From the NCBI GenBank assembly GCA_947247005.1, contig OX365947.1, positions 37,094,760 to 37,158,759 of the forward strand: 64,000 nucleotides of DNA, given 5' to 3'. The position numbers and the translations under genes were made by a program. Of the stretch, positions 1-11,825 are shown in pieces (position 1 is the stretch's first letter; the number at the start of each line of letters is the position of its first letter). The notes below the pieces were generated by a model. That model was not told the origin of the DNA. It was given only the letters and a program-made list of their open reading frames with translations, and made no database searches. The stretch is from Spisula solida (lineage: Eukaryota > Mollusca > Bivalvia > Venerida > Mactridae).

Positions 1-625
1 GTGCAATTCAGCCAAGTCATTAAAAACGTGACCTTCAACTATAAACCTTGGACCCTTTATTAGTTACACCAGACATTAAAAATTTATGAAACGGGCACAA
101 AATGTAAGGTTCAAACCTTTGACCTTGAACTGTGACCTTAAGCCAGCACAGTTGGAATGTGGGTTCAGCATATCCTCTTTATCAGTTACACATTTGCCAT
201 GAGTTTCATGCCTTTCGGCACAGGCTTAAAAAGATATGGAGGAAGCACGAAATGTAAGGTTCAAACCTTTGACCTTGAACTGTAACCTTGAGCCGACATG
301 GTTGGAATGTGGGTTCTACACACTGTCCTTATTAGTTACACATTTGCTACGAGTTTCATGCCATTCGGCACAGGCTTTAAAGTTATTATATATTATATGG
401 AGGGGGCACGAAATGTAAGGAAATGAACTGTGACCTTGACTTTGAGTCGGCACAGTGGGAATGTGGGTTCTGCATGTGGTCTTTATTAGTTACACATTTG
501 CTGTGAGTTTCATGCAATTCTGCCCAGGCATTAGAAAATTACGAAACGGGCACGAAATGCAAGGTTCAAACCTTTGACCTTGAACTGTGACCTTGAACCG
601 GCACAGTTGGAATGTGAACATGTTG
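1..625. repeat. ~150-bp tandem repeat, about four diverged copies
   Basis: A block with 'aatgtaaggttc', 'gaccttgaactgtgacctt', 'gttggaatgtgggttc', 'ttagttacacatttgc' and 'gagtttcatgc' recurs at about 145-160 bp spacing (near 102, 250, 411 and 555). The array enters from the left edge, so its full size is unknown. Copies differ by substitutions and small indels. The one 60-codon ORF inside it is a by-product of the repeat and is not called as a gene. Confidence 0.85.
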
Positions 626-710
626 ACAGTTGCTGAATCCTTGAGGTAGAATTATTCAATAAATAAGTAATGGTTAGGATACAGTCCGGGAAAACTGGTT
701 GTGAATCTCA

Positions 711-911
<201 letters not shown>

Positions 912-949
912 TTAAGCCAAAGGTATTATAATTGAACTACCAAGTCATT

Positions 950-1099
950 AAGCCTTTTCGACTAGGCTATTTCTCAGAGCAGGTTATAGTTTGGTTCTTG
1001 TCCCCTATATTACAGTAGTAATGCTATAGGAGTGCTGTAAGCTTGGGACATGAACCAGACTTATAGCCTGCTTCACAAACAAGCCCAGTCGAAAAGCCC
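950..1099. mobile_element. Imperfect palindromic MITE-like element in SIK intron 1
   Basis: The left arm starts 'agccttttcgactaggc' and runs to 'tggttcttgtccc'. The right arm, 'gggacatgaaccaga...cagtcgaaaagccc', is its reverse complement with a few mismatches. The ~55-bp arms sit around a short centre with no coding potential. It lies about 50 bp from the exon 2 acceptor. No target-site duplication was identified. Confidence 0.7.
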
Positions 1100-1374
1100 A
1101 ACTTACAGAATAATCTTGACAGTGATCAATGAATCATCTAATTAATCATACGGCCCGTAATTCTACAGACTTCTAGATAGTTGAAAAATCAATCAGACAT
1201 TCGGTTCGACAAGCCTTTAATATCTGTCAGTCCTTAAAAACAAACTGCTGGACACCGTACGGGCAGTTAACATACTAAACTCGCCATGATTTGAAATGTC
1301 AGTCTATAATATACCACAAGTTACATGAAGAAATATATTATATAATATATCAAGTTGAAATCGGGTTTAAATTA

Positions 1375-1456
1375 ACATAAATACTTTATTTCCATCAAGA
1401 ACCAACATTTTACAAACATAAATACTTTATTTCCATCAAGAACCAACATTTTACAA
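1375..1456. repeat. Perfect 41-bp tandem duplication
   Basis: The unit beginning 'acataaatactttatttcc' occurs twice head to tail, at 1375-1415 and 1416-1456, with no difference seen. It lies in SIK intron 1. Lack of divergence implies a recent duplication or an allelic variant. Confidence 0.9.
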
Positions 1457-1580
1457 TCAGCTTCACCTCAATTATTTATGTCACAGACGCGTTGATTGGT
1501 TGAATTGTAATAACTGACCAATGAAAAACAAACATGTTATTCATATTAATCGTGAGTAGTAAAATTATTTACAACGTGTT

Positions 1581-2389
1581 AGGGCTGAGCACTGGTTCAC
1601 GCAAGACAGGTTTTTAGGGTTCGGTCGATATACATCAAATATTCACGTATCGAATAAAAAAACATGCTTTGCTTGGTTTTTGTGTTGTTTTTATTGCAGA
1701 CTTCAGCTTATGTTTCACGGTAAGTGCATCATAATCTTGTTTCATTTAGTGCAAGTATGTGTCGTTTACAAGCCGTTATTACCCGATCTACACGTTATTC
1801 TATAAGCCCAACATATCGCCCTACCAATTCTTTGCCTGGAAAAATCTTACCTTCGATAAAAAAAGTATCTAATATCCAAAACAGTAATTATTACTAATTT
1901 TAAAATTAAAAATTAACACGCTGACGACCAATACACTGGTTTGCGTTTTTCTTTGCTATTCAAATGAAGGGGTGTAAGCTTGCATGTAAGCAATACGTCC
2001 AGAGGACCCGCACATGACTAAAATTCTATAATTTACCGATAATTGCATAAATATGTCAATATGAAGTCACCTAGCGCGGTGTAATGTGTACACATTTACT
2101 GGACGAAGTTAGCGATGGTGTAAATGGTTATAACGGGCGGCACAGCAGGGGTGATTTAACGAGTAACTGACATTGTTTACGTGCAATACAGCATGCGTAA
2201 TTCTGGGCTAGATGATATTTGATGTAAGTGTTGGTGCCAACTGTTAACCACAGAAACCACTGACTAGTTACCACTTAGGAAATGTTTCCCTGTTTTCATT
2301 TCATTGAATTGATATACAATATCAAAGGATATATCAGATATATCAATCATTCTGTATCGTATCGATAATTTTGATCGATACTCAGCCCT
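1581..2389. mobile_element. ~810-bp non-autonomous DNA transposon in SIK intron 1
   Basis: The element begins AGGGCTGAGCA and ends with the inverted counterpart TACTCAGCCCT. It is flanked on both sides by the direct repeat acaacgtgtt (1571-1580 and 2390-2399). One further matching base on each side (t before, a after) makes the exact duplication length ambiguous. The interior has no transposase-like ORF and ends in 'atcgat'-rich sequence. The end sequence and long duplication are reminiscent of hAT-type elements, but the superfamily is inference. Confidence 0.75.
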
Positions 2390-2938
2390 ACAACGTGTTA
2401 ACTAGTACACAATAAGAGGATATGCTTGAGAAGATTGTCAAACAGTCAGACCCAAATTTCGAAAGATTTGTGCGACACTGTTGTACCTGGTCAAAATTGA
2501 CAGGTCAGGTCCGACTGTTTTCCTGAAGTCAGCTAAGACACTGCCTTTTACGAAAACCATAAAACTGACAACCGGTCTTCTTCCCCTATCAGGGAGTATG
2601 TTCATTCAGTGAACCTATGCTATTATTTATGTCATGCTTTCGAGGCATTTACATTTAAAAATAAGCTTATAGTATAGACAATTATCTGGCGTTTGTTGAC
2701 TAAATTATGACAAAACGTTCACGGAATGAACACAATGAATCACAATGGGGAGAGAAGACCGGATATTGCTGATACAATATAGAAATTATGGAAGCATGAC
2801 AAAATAACAAACCATCAGCATCAAAAACACTGTCTAACTGACACTAAATGATCAATCATCAAGTCCTGATAGCTGAAAGTTCCACCAACTTTCAACAGAA
2901 AATACCATACATTGTACAGATGAAAATAAAAGATGTCA

Positions 2939-3238
<300 letters not shown>

Positions 3239-4186
3239 CTACTGACGGACGCATGCGCATTACACACTTCTGTAACCTTTGAGAACTAGGTCAGACGGCG
3301 AGGTAAAATCAGGTCAAGTCAATCGATTGTAAACAAAGTCCTCATGTGCGTAGTTTGACGCTTAACGTGCGTCAGCAGATAATCGGGATACAAATTTTAA
3401 AACAATAATCGTTCAGCGAAATTAAGCTAATTCAGTTAAAGATGCGACAGTCAGCTCAGAGTCGCAAACTGTGCGTCTAGAATCAAAGTGCTGAAAGTGT
3501 TTCATTTTATTGGTACACTACTGCAGTATATTATTTGATGAGATTTTTACAATGAATTAAAAGTCATGCAAATGTTCTATAACGCGCTCGAAAAATCATG
3601 CGTTAACGCTATTATAGTCTTAAAATAATATGTTTTGCGTTTGTACAAATGAATAGCTCTAATGACGTTTCAATGGCGCGAGCGTCGTGTAAACAAACGT
3701 TAGTAGGCCGGCCTACTGGCACGTGCGTGGTACTGGTACCGTTTGAGAAATCCACTTCACGGACCTTCAAAATGCATAGACAACATTATAATAGATCTAA
3801 TATGATACAATATGTGGTTTTGTTTACCGTGATCTTCCATGTGAGAACAAATGACGGAACAATTAATGTTTTCCATCGTGTGTGATAACGTACAACTGTC
3901 TGACGTCACCAGCTTTTCGGCACAAAAACGTATAAACGTATTTTGTTTAAATTCGTTATTTCTTACGTTGTTTTGACTCGGTAACTACAGAAATGTGATA
4001 AAAAGAATCCGTCAACACGCTTATATTGTAGACCTATTTGTTGTATAGACCAGTATATATTGGCCCTATCTTCTGCTTATTGCTGGATTAGCAAAGACCA
4101 TGAAATTATATATAGATCTCAAACATTCCGTGACTAGACCCATGCCTGAGGGGGGAATAAAAATCGACATATACACATATATATAC

Positions 4187-4348
4187 GGAATATCACTGCA
4201 GTGTGTTGATCCGTTGGGCCGTATTACCTCGAGTTGCTTGTGTAATGCCGTATCTCACGAGACCGCTAGGTCGAGTGAGATGCGGTGTGGCGCAAGCAAC
4301 GAGAGGTAATACGTCTTAACGGATCAACACCACTGCAGTAATATTCCT
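4187..4348. mobile_element. 162-bp near-perfect palindrome (hairpin MITE)
   Basis: The left arm 'ggaatatcactgcagtg...gttgatccgttgg...cgtattacctcgagttgcttg' is matched by the reverse-complementary right arm ending 'ggatcaacaccactgcagtaatattcc'. The two halves fold almost end to end around 'gaccgctaggtc'. It is non-coding. Confidence 0.8.
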
Positions 4349-4469
4349 TTTATTATATACCTTCAAAAGTGAAAAAAGCGCTTTTAAGCACGAAAATGCG
4401 TTTGATGTGTATACATTGACGTCATGAACGTCGGCATATTTTCGGCATATAACGCGACGCCCATTCATA

Positions 4470-4625
4470 AAATAGAGGATCTTGCATGAGTGCTCATTAC
4501 ATACGAGTTTTATTAAACGAGTGGACAAAATGATATGACACGAGGCTTTGCCGAGTGTCATATTGTTTTTGTCGACGAGTTTAATAAAACTCGTATGTAA
4601 TGAGCACGAATGTAAGATTCTATTT
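4470..4625. mobile_element. 156-bp palindromic MITE
   Basis: Arms 'aaatagaggatcttgcatg...ctcattacatacgagtttta' and 'taaaactcgtatgtaatgag...taagattctattt' are reverse complements over ~70 bp around the loop 'gaggctttgccga'. The minus-strand ORF through it (4630-4316) is an artefact of the repeat. Confidence 0.85.
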
Positions 4626-4810
4626 ATCACATAACCTTAGAAAACGCTCATTATTCTTCAAAAGGATGATGTACGCTGCATATGTTTCAGCCAAAAACCA
4701 GCGGTACATTGAGCGCGACGTCATGGCGACGTTGATATTATCCTGACGTCATTGACGGATCAATGCATGGATTGGCTAACGTCACGTCAAGCTAATTTAC
4801 ATATTTATTG

Positions 4811-4871
4811 CACAGTCTGGGAGTGCCGAAAGATATTTACGGCACGGCTTTACGGCACTCCTAGACTGCGG
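4811..4871. repeat. 61-bp hairpin
   Basis: 'gcacagtctgggagtgccg' pairs with 'cggcactcctagactgcg' around 'aaagatatttacggcacggcttta'. 'ttatgtgataa' just to the right is complementary to 'tttatcacataa' at 4623-4634, so a larger fold is possible. Confidence 0.75.
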
Positions 4872-5139
4872 GTTATGTGATAAAAGGCAATTGTTTACGT
4901 CGTGACGTCATTGACGTTGGCATATGTTCGGCATATAACACGTCAGACATGCATGATACGGATTCGGAAAACCAGACATGTATGAAACGGAAAATGCAAT
5001 CTGTCGCGTTGTATTCCACTGCCCGATTTGGCCTATATTCATGTAATAAACATGTATATAACTGTCCAGTATACATGTCACTATCAGTACAAAAAAGTAC
5101 AAAACCGCTTTTTCCCCATACGTTATTATTACGTTAACG

Positions 5140-7780
5140 AGACGGAACCCAACACTCGTTAATACTCCGGTCTTTCAGTCATGAATCCTGAAGCTCCATC
5201 GGGTGTACTTAGCGGAATAATCGAGACGCATATCGTCCGTGATTGGCTTCTTTTTCACGAACTGTAAATCCTATTTCATTTGTGACTAACGTTACTAATT
5301 GGTTTTCTTTAATATTCTAATTCTGAATGAAAACGAACCCGCATTTTGCATGTTTTCTATGTATTTGTAAAGGTCCTGGAGATAGGAGCTCATTAAATCG
5401 GTATAACGTAAAGTTTGTTTGGGCGACGTCGCCACAAAATCTCGCGCCAAACTTATTCTTAAATACAAACGCATAAATTGATGTATATAACATTTATGCT
5501 ATAACATTAGGCTGTTAACAATTTAGCATTGACGGATGTGCTATCGTGTCGTAACACCTGCAGAGTTTCTCGATTGGGAGCGTTGTTAGCCTGTTAGATT
5601 CGCCCTATTCACGAGCTTGATCACCAACCGTCCCTCGGGACTCTGCATATGCTATAACACGAAAAAGCATGCGTTAACCCTACAATATAATGTATCTAGT
5701 TAGCATCCAATTCATGAATTAGTTAGGGTATATGATCAGTCAGCGGGGGACATGAGCCCCAAATACTAGTACCCCACCAAAAAGCCTACTAGTACGTCTC
5801 GCATGTTCACTACTTTACTGCTCCTGTACACTTATATTGTAGGCCTAACAGTAACAGGGTCTTGTCCAGAGACAATTTAGCATGGAGACAAATAAGTTAT
5901 ATCGTGTAGGTAGGATTAAGGGGTGTTTTCGACTATTGGGCTGTCACTGGGACATACATGTTTTACAATCATCTCAACGATGTCACCTGACTCAAAATAT
6001 GAGATCGTAAACGTCATATTAAAAATGGCGTAAAATATTAGCTTATTACTATTATTTTTGGATAGAAATCAAATCATGAAATAAACTGAAAACATGTTTA
6101 TTTTGGTGAAATATCTAATTTTTTACCCTCGATCATCGGAAGAGACCATTATCAAAACTCGATATAGCCTGTGGGGGTGTAGCGTTGACTAATTTAATCC
6201 ATCAAAATTTATTGTTGAATCACACTCTAAACATAATTAGTGTCTATGTACAACTATGCTTCTTCTGCCAGTACAGAGCAGGTCCCTCTATAGGGAATTG
6301 TCGCTCAATAAAAGTGTGGTTAAAGCGATGCGGCGGATTCGGACTAATCATCGAATCGGGTTACAATCTGGTAAAAACTACATACATTCGTGTCTCGGCT
6401 GTTTAATGATGTACCAAAGGCTTGAATGCATCATGGCATCGAGGCGTTTGACGTTGATTTAGAAGTGATGACAAAAGTCCATCAGACAGGATTTAATAGA
6501 AATAACTCAAAACCATAAATATTATATGATAAATTTAAAACATTAGTTAGAATCTATATATTGTTCTATAAATACTACTGAAAAATTGAAAAAGGACTCA
6601 CTGCATCGCAACATTTAACATAGACCTATAATTATAGGTTATATCACGTCTTTATCCCTGTACAATCTCTCCGTCCATGAGAACAAATTGCGTTATCAAG
6701 GGAGACTATCCACCAAGGTATTTTATAAATACATTGTAGATAATCACAAGTGCTTTCCCTTAGATCATGTCTGACGTACATTAGTCGTGTGAGAAGTCAT
6801 TTAAAGCCACATTGTCTCTCCCAAGACCTTTTTTCGATCATCCAGTAAATAGACTAATTACAAAGAATTAGGATATATTCACAAATGACCAATAATTGAC
6901 GACATAATGTTAAATGTAACTGTCGAAATAGTATGCCAAAAATCACGTAAAATGTATGGATGACAAAATGCAAGAGTTAATAATACTAATAATACTAATT
7001 TTGCAAGAGTTTCTCCCTTAGATAAAAAATTATGCATTTTTTTATAATTCATTATTTTGTAAACAAACCAACTGGAGGTTGTATTTCGTTTTCTTCCATC
7101 TTATAGTGTTTTCAACCTTTAGGACTCAACTAAAGTGCCCCAAATCCATGTCTCTTCAAATAGGTTATTGCTTTTTGAAAATAGCCGTTTAAGGCCTAAT
7201 GTGGCTTTAACATACAATCTTCAATGAAAATGTTATAATCAAAGATCTCAGTTACGTTTTGGTTGACAGACGAACAATCTACATACATGTATATCTGTAT
7301 GCGTATGTATGCTGTTTGTATCAAAGATCTTTTATTTGCAGAAGGTCGACAGCAATAACCGGGACAATGCTCGCAATAACAAGTATACAACATACGAGAT
7401 TGTTCAACTTCTGTAAATTCCCGGACTATTATTTCAAAATGACTAGATTAAGAAATTTTGAAGTCAATCACCTGCCGACGTGAAGAACTTCATCACAAAA
7501 CGCACTTTCTCCTTTGATAACAATTCGTCATTTTGTATTTATAAAGATGACCTGATATCGACACGATTTAATGCACGTTTGGTGAGTGGAATTGAATTGC
7601 CAGGAATTTTATAAAAATTGAGCACATGTACATTATCATTTAATAATGTTGATTTAACAAAACTGTCAGAGATGTTCAAAACGATTGAAGACACGGGTTT
7701 TAATTTATTATTGCATTTGTATTGAACTAATAAGTCCGTTGTTTAAGATAATTACTCATGGTATGTTATTTGATGTGTTT
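5140..7780. other. Intergenic, nothing identified
   Basis: AT-rich sequence with only short ORFs (under 75 codons), no splice-bounded exon, no tandem array and no recognisable protein motif. Confidence 0.5.
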
Positions 7781-7789
7781 ATGTTTGGT

Positions 7790-8470
7790 ATCATTTCTGT
7801 TTGTGGAATCAGTGTCTCTGTGATTTAGCATGTTCACAAGCATAATTGTTTGAAGTCTTTCTGTTCGGTAATATTCAGTCTATTTGTGCAATGCGTGACT
7901 CTGTGATTTAGCAAAGATTATGGCAGTAAATTAAATCTGTGCAACTAGATATTACTAATAATGATAATTTAATAATAATAATTGAAAGGTTTCTTTAGAT
8001 TCGTTGTGTTTGAACTTATGTTCGCAAACAGAACCTTTCAAGATTTCTGTTCGGTATTTGTTTTCTGTTCGTGAAAACTATGTCTCTGAAATTTAGCACA
8101 GAGTTTAATTGTAAATGCAATCTGGGTGATTAAATACAATAAATGATAAAAACACAACGCATTTGTAGCTAGTTATAAACAACCATTGTATTAAATGTAT
8201 GCGCTAAAAAATTGTATCTTTTATTTCTGTTTTGTAATTGTTCTGTTCGCGAGTGTTAGTTTCTGTACAGTAGTGATCGGTTAAACTAAGAAAAACTATT
8301 GAAATAATACAATGTCTGATAATCAAATGCCATCAATAATGATTATATAATAATTTTTATTAATAAACCACCATTTTATTAAATATGTTTGCTTAATTTT
8401 TTTTTCGTTTCTGTTCGGTATTTGATTTCTGTTCGGGAACATAGTTTCTGTTTGGTATTTAGCTATACCG
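7790..8470. repeat. Diverged tandem repeat with 'tttctgttcggta' motif
   Basis: 'tttctgttcggta' or close variants recur near 7796, 7857, 8045, 8064, 8228 and 8407. 'gtctctgtgatttagca' recurs near 7811, 7898 and 8082. Spacing of about 90 and 185 bp suggests an old array with a ~90-bp unit. Confidence 0.55.
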
Positions 8471-8475
8471 TTGTT

Positions 8476-8762
8476 AAAAGGTTAGCTTTTAAAAAAGCTA
8501 GAAGTGGCTCGGTTCTTATACCTCTGTCTCTTATTTCGAGTCTTCTCCTGAAATCCGTGCTTAGTTTAATTAAGCCAAAACACATGTTTACATTGTTATT
8601 ATAGTAAAATTACCCAAAATAATAATCACATAAATAGTTAAACCCAAAACACAAACACAATTGGGTAACCATTTATTCACATTGTTCTGTTCATGTCCAC
8701 AGCTCTCCAGTTAAAAAGTACGAACCGAGCCACTTTTAGCTTTTTTTAAAAGCTGACCTTGT
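8476..8762. mobile_element. ~287-bp MITE with ~40-bp terminal inverted repeats
   Basis: The left end 'aaggttagcttttaaaaaag' followed by 'ctagaagtggctcggttc' is the reverse complement, with few mismatches, of the right end 'gaaccgagccacttttagct' followed by 'ttttttaaaagctgacctt'. The interior is AT-rich and non-coding. Confidence 0.8.
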
Positions 8763-9357
8763 AGTCTATTTACGAAGTCCAGTTATGGTGTTATGCTCTC
8801 TTATCGAAAACATTTATAAAATACACTTCTTTCAGAATTAGGTTTTTGTACTTTTTCTTGCAAGAACATGTTACGAAGTGATCGATCCGAACAGAAAATT
8901 GTAAGTAAGCCTTCTATATATGAAATATCCATTTTTGGGGATTTGGAGGATTGTATCTATGGCTGACTCTTGTTGGATGGCTAGGCGCTGTCGTCGTTTC
9001 TGTGTGGCTTTGGATTGTCTGTTTGCTACAGTATATTCTATAGGTTCTCGGGTCAGTTTAACTTGATATATGTAGGTGTTATATATGTAGCATTTCATCA
9101 AAGTACTAACGGGTATGTTACAGAATCACACAAATACAAATAGCATTCTGTAAAAACTGCACATTATCACCAGATATGTTGGATCGGCGTGTTTTGATTA
9201 TAAAACATTTATTATTAGTGTACAATGTACACCCCTCCATCACATTCGTATTTGTTCTAAAACAATTATATTGTGTGTGTAACTTTTATACTACCGTAAG
9301 CGCTTTGATGTAACAGTGCCTAGAAGCTTTAGTATTAATTTCAATAATAGCAATACA

Positions 9358-9536
9358 GTACAACTTCTCCAGAGCGCGGCCCTCTGTAGAGCAACAATCT
9401 CTCTACAACAACACCTTCAAAATTTTCCTCAGCTGATAGTCACTATAAAATAAACTTTTGTAGAGCAACAACCTCTAAACAACGACCAATATTTGCAACT
9501 CCCAAAGGTTGTTGATATATAGAGGTTATGCTATAC
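9358..9536. repeat. Dispersed repeat 'tacaact(t/c)ctc...gagcaacaacctct', copy 1
   Basis: Shares 'gtacaac(t/c)tctc', 'aacaacctct', 'cttttgta', 'aca(a/t)gaccaatatttgca' and a terminal 'agaggtt' with 49428-49592, same orientation. The ends 'acaacttctc' and 'agaggtta' are roughly inverted, as in a small DNA transposon. Confidence 0.6.
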
Positions 9537-9539
9537 CTG

Positions 9540-10670
9540 TATTTGAAAATTATGTTTAGCCATGATCATCAAAGAATGGTTGACATTTTTGAGTTCTGGA
9601 CCCATATTTTCTTAAGGATCACTGCATCAAAGGACATTGCCATTGACACATTAAAATGTACCTTTCGTTGAACAACCAGATACATTGAAAACTGTTTCAA
9701 GTTTATACAACGGTTTGTCTATTTCTGTGTTAAAAGTCACAGCCGAATGAGCCCTATACGTGATTTTCGTATCTGCTTGGTATCTTTCAAACCACTGATC
9801 CTCGCAACTTCAACCTTTACTTTGTGATTAGCGTCTCCAAATGAATGATACTTTGTTTGTGAGACAGACCTTAAACATATCAAAACATATTTTTTATGTA
9901 CATATCTGTTTAAACGTGTTGCCTTAATAAGAACCGTACCCCTTCAAAATTTGGCTGCATCTGCTTCAGACTATTTCCAGTAACATACAGTTCTCAGTTG
10001 TAGATAATACTTGTAAAAGGATTTTGTGTCTTGATTCTCATGCAATGAACCTACGTTGATTAACAGGGTTCCATTTAACACCTCTACTGTTGATCTAAAA
10101 TAACTGAGCACTAAACAAGTAAGAGAGTTCAAGGCAGTTGGTAAATCCATGTTAAAATAGATAAAAACTGGTCGAGATTCTCTGAAGTCTCCACGCCCAT
10201 TAACGTGCTAACGTCTAAAGCACATGTATAAACTGACTCGCTATCTTCATACGAGATTTCGATCATGATGTCTTCGTGAATTATCTATAACGCACTCGTT
10301 AAGAGACCATTACACAATATTTGATGTCGTTAATTGTGCATGACATTTGCTAAAAAACAGCAACTTTTGGCCTGGGATGCATTATATACATATGTCAATA
10401 CAAGTATTATAGCAAAACTAGTTTATAAAGGACATTTTCTGGTTACATTTATTTATTTGTATTATATTTCGTGCAATGTTTTAAACAAAATGAGCATTTT
10501 CTTTCATTTTTCACAAACCTGCACAAGTTAAGGTGTAAATATAAATTAACTACAAGCGTATAATTATATTTTTATGCATTTTCATTTAGAACAAACACTA
10601 ACCTGTCAATAAGTTAAACGATCGTGTAAATTTACCTCTTATTCGAAGCGTAATACGGTGTAAAGTAGAC
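9540..10670. other. Intergenic, nothing identified
   Basis: No coding exon, repeat array or RNA gene is apparent. The ORF at 10334-10531 has no splice context or recognisable motif. Confidence 0.45.
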
Positions 10671-10674
10671 ACAC

Positions 10675-10775
10675 GTTCAGCTGTGTAAAGAGTCTTTAGC
10701 ATTTTTCACAAAGTGACTATAACATGATGTCGTAAAGAGTCGTCTTACGCTTTGACATCGCTCCGTACCAGTGTA
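10675..10775. repeat. Dispersed ~95-bp repeat, copy 1
   Basis: 'gtgtaaagagtc', 'tagcatt(t/g)ttcac', 'gactata' and 'cgtcttacgctttgacatcg' followed by 'ctc(c/g)gtaccagtg' are shared in order with 46165-46262. Confidence 0.75.
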
Positions 10776-11553
10776 ACAAACTGAGACACTCCTCTCACCA
10801 GACATACTTGTGCTTTGTTCCATGAACTTGGTTCCTTCAAGTTAGGGTCGTTGCTGTTGCACCACGATTGAACCCCGAGGTAGAGGACAGTTGGTGATAA
10901 TTATATGGTTGATCAGAGAAAAAGTCCATAATATGAAACACCCTAACGTTACTGTTTACACCAAGCAAATTACAATTACCAAATTATTGGATATTGCTGT
11001 TATACCACTAGTATTCGCATGAGCACATGCACACTACAGCACATTATCCGGTATAAAAAACAAACATCACAAGTTGTTGTACGTATTACTTTTAATGAGC
11101 GTATGTATACAGTTGACAGTAAAATGCTTTAGACAATTTATGAGATAGTTGATACAAAAAACGAACAAATCATTGACAGTAAAGAAATGACAATACATGG
11201 TACAATGATAGGTGCGTCCAAAGCGTTTCAGAAAAAGTTAGGTATGGGAACAACTTTCCCTGTTTATATCTCCATGTAGCAGGTAGATAAGTACAGCTAG
11301 GTGCCGAGTTCTAAGCGTTTGGGTTAACTCATCAGAATGGACTTGATGAAAAGATGCCATCAACACGTTACATTACTTTTAGACCTTTGTCAGTGAGAAT
11401 TATTTCCGGACGTTCAAGCAGAGACTATAGATAACAGTTATCTATGATCTCAGGTATGAATAAAAGCCACGAAGATCCGTTTTTTACCAAGCCAAGATGA
11501 TTATGAATGAAATCTTCCAAGACCTTGCTTCCATCAGTCTCCTGAGAGCTTAA

Positions 11554-11559
11554 TTTATT
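11554..11559 (-). terminator. Candidate polyadenylation signal AATAAA
   Basis: AATAAA on the minus strand, 50 bp downstream of the stop codon of the 71-aa peptide. Position fits; the hexamer is common in AT-rich DNA. Confidence 0.45.
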
Positions 11560-11609
11560 CTTCTACGTTATTCTTGCCAGCGATAAGATACATATACATG
11601 TACTCGTAT

Positions 11610-11825
11610 CTACCGTCCATATCTAAATATATAAGTTTTCGTTCGATGGTGTTTAAGTTGTTTTCCCCAGTAAAGTTTCACATTATGTTCGCATTTACAT
11701 CTTGTGGTTTTACGAACATGTTTGATGCTGCATTCAAGATCGCAGTTGATATATCGAGCGTAGACTGTGTGGTGAAACAAAGTTACCATCAGAATGAATA
11801 CCATGACAAAGGTGGACAACTTCAT
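11610..11825 (-). CDS. Small secreted cationic four-cysteine peptide (71 aa)
   Basis: This is the last exon of a minus-strand gene. A strong acceptor (ctctctttgcag) ends at 11834, the exon starts at 11833, ATG is at 11825 and TAG at 11612-11610. Residues 1-23 form a textbook signal peptide: basic start, hydrophobic VMVFILMVTLF, then VYA before Arg24. The mature 48 residues hold four cysteines (28, 32, 43, 45) spaced Cx3C-x10-CxC, 13 Lys/Arg against three acidic residues, and end FRYGR. Cx3C with CxC is the core spacing of cystine-stabilised alpha-beta peptides, but those usually have six or more cysteines. A C-terminal Gly-Arg could be an amidation signal, as in neuropeptides. Function is unassigned: antimicrobial, regulatory and other roles are all possible. 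An AATAAA lies at 11559-11554. The frame stays open upstream to 11936, but the acceptor supports the shorter start. Confidence 0.7.
   Translation of the reverse strand: MKLSTFVMVFILMVTLFHHTVYARYINCDLECSIKHVRKTTRCKCEHNVKLYWGKQLKHHRTKTYIFRYGR

Larger units (their letters stand above)
3901..4910. promoter_or_regulatory. Cluster of four perfect CRE palindromes upstream of SIK
   Basis: The 8-bp palindrome TGACGTCA occurs at 3901-3908, 4417-4424, 4744-4751 and 4903-4910. Near matches such as cgacgtca occur near 4717. These lie 0.7-1.7 kb upstream of the SIK start codon. I found about four further copies in the remaining 63 kb (near 18045, 19405, 26343 and 50993). At least two sites sit in repeat-derived sequence, so they may be passengers. 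Binding is inferred from motif only. Confidence 0.4.
4419..4946. repeat. Direct repeat of a ~42-bp 'gacgtcat...cggcatataac' block
   Basis: A block 'gacgtcatgaacgtcggcat...ttcggcatataacgcg' at 4418-4457 recurs as 'gacgtcattgacgttggcat...gttcggcatataacacg' at 4904-4943, same orientation. The copies bracket two hairpins, suggesting a composite or duplicated element. Confidence 0.6.

Noticed and set aside
4316..4630. 104-codon minus-strand ORF
   Set aside because: It runs through two hairpin elements and is explained by them.
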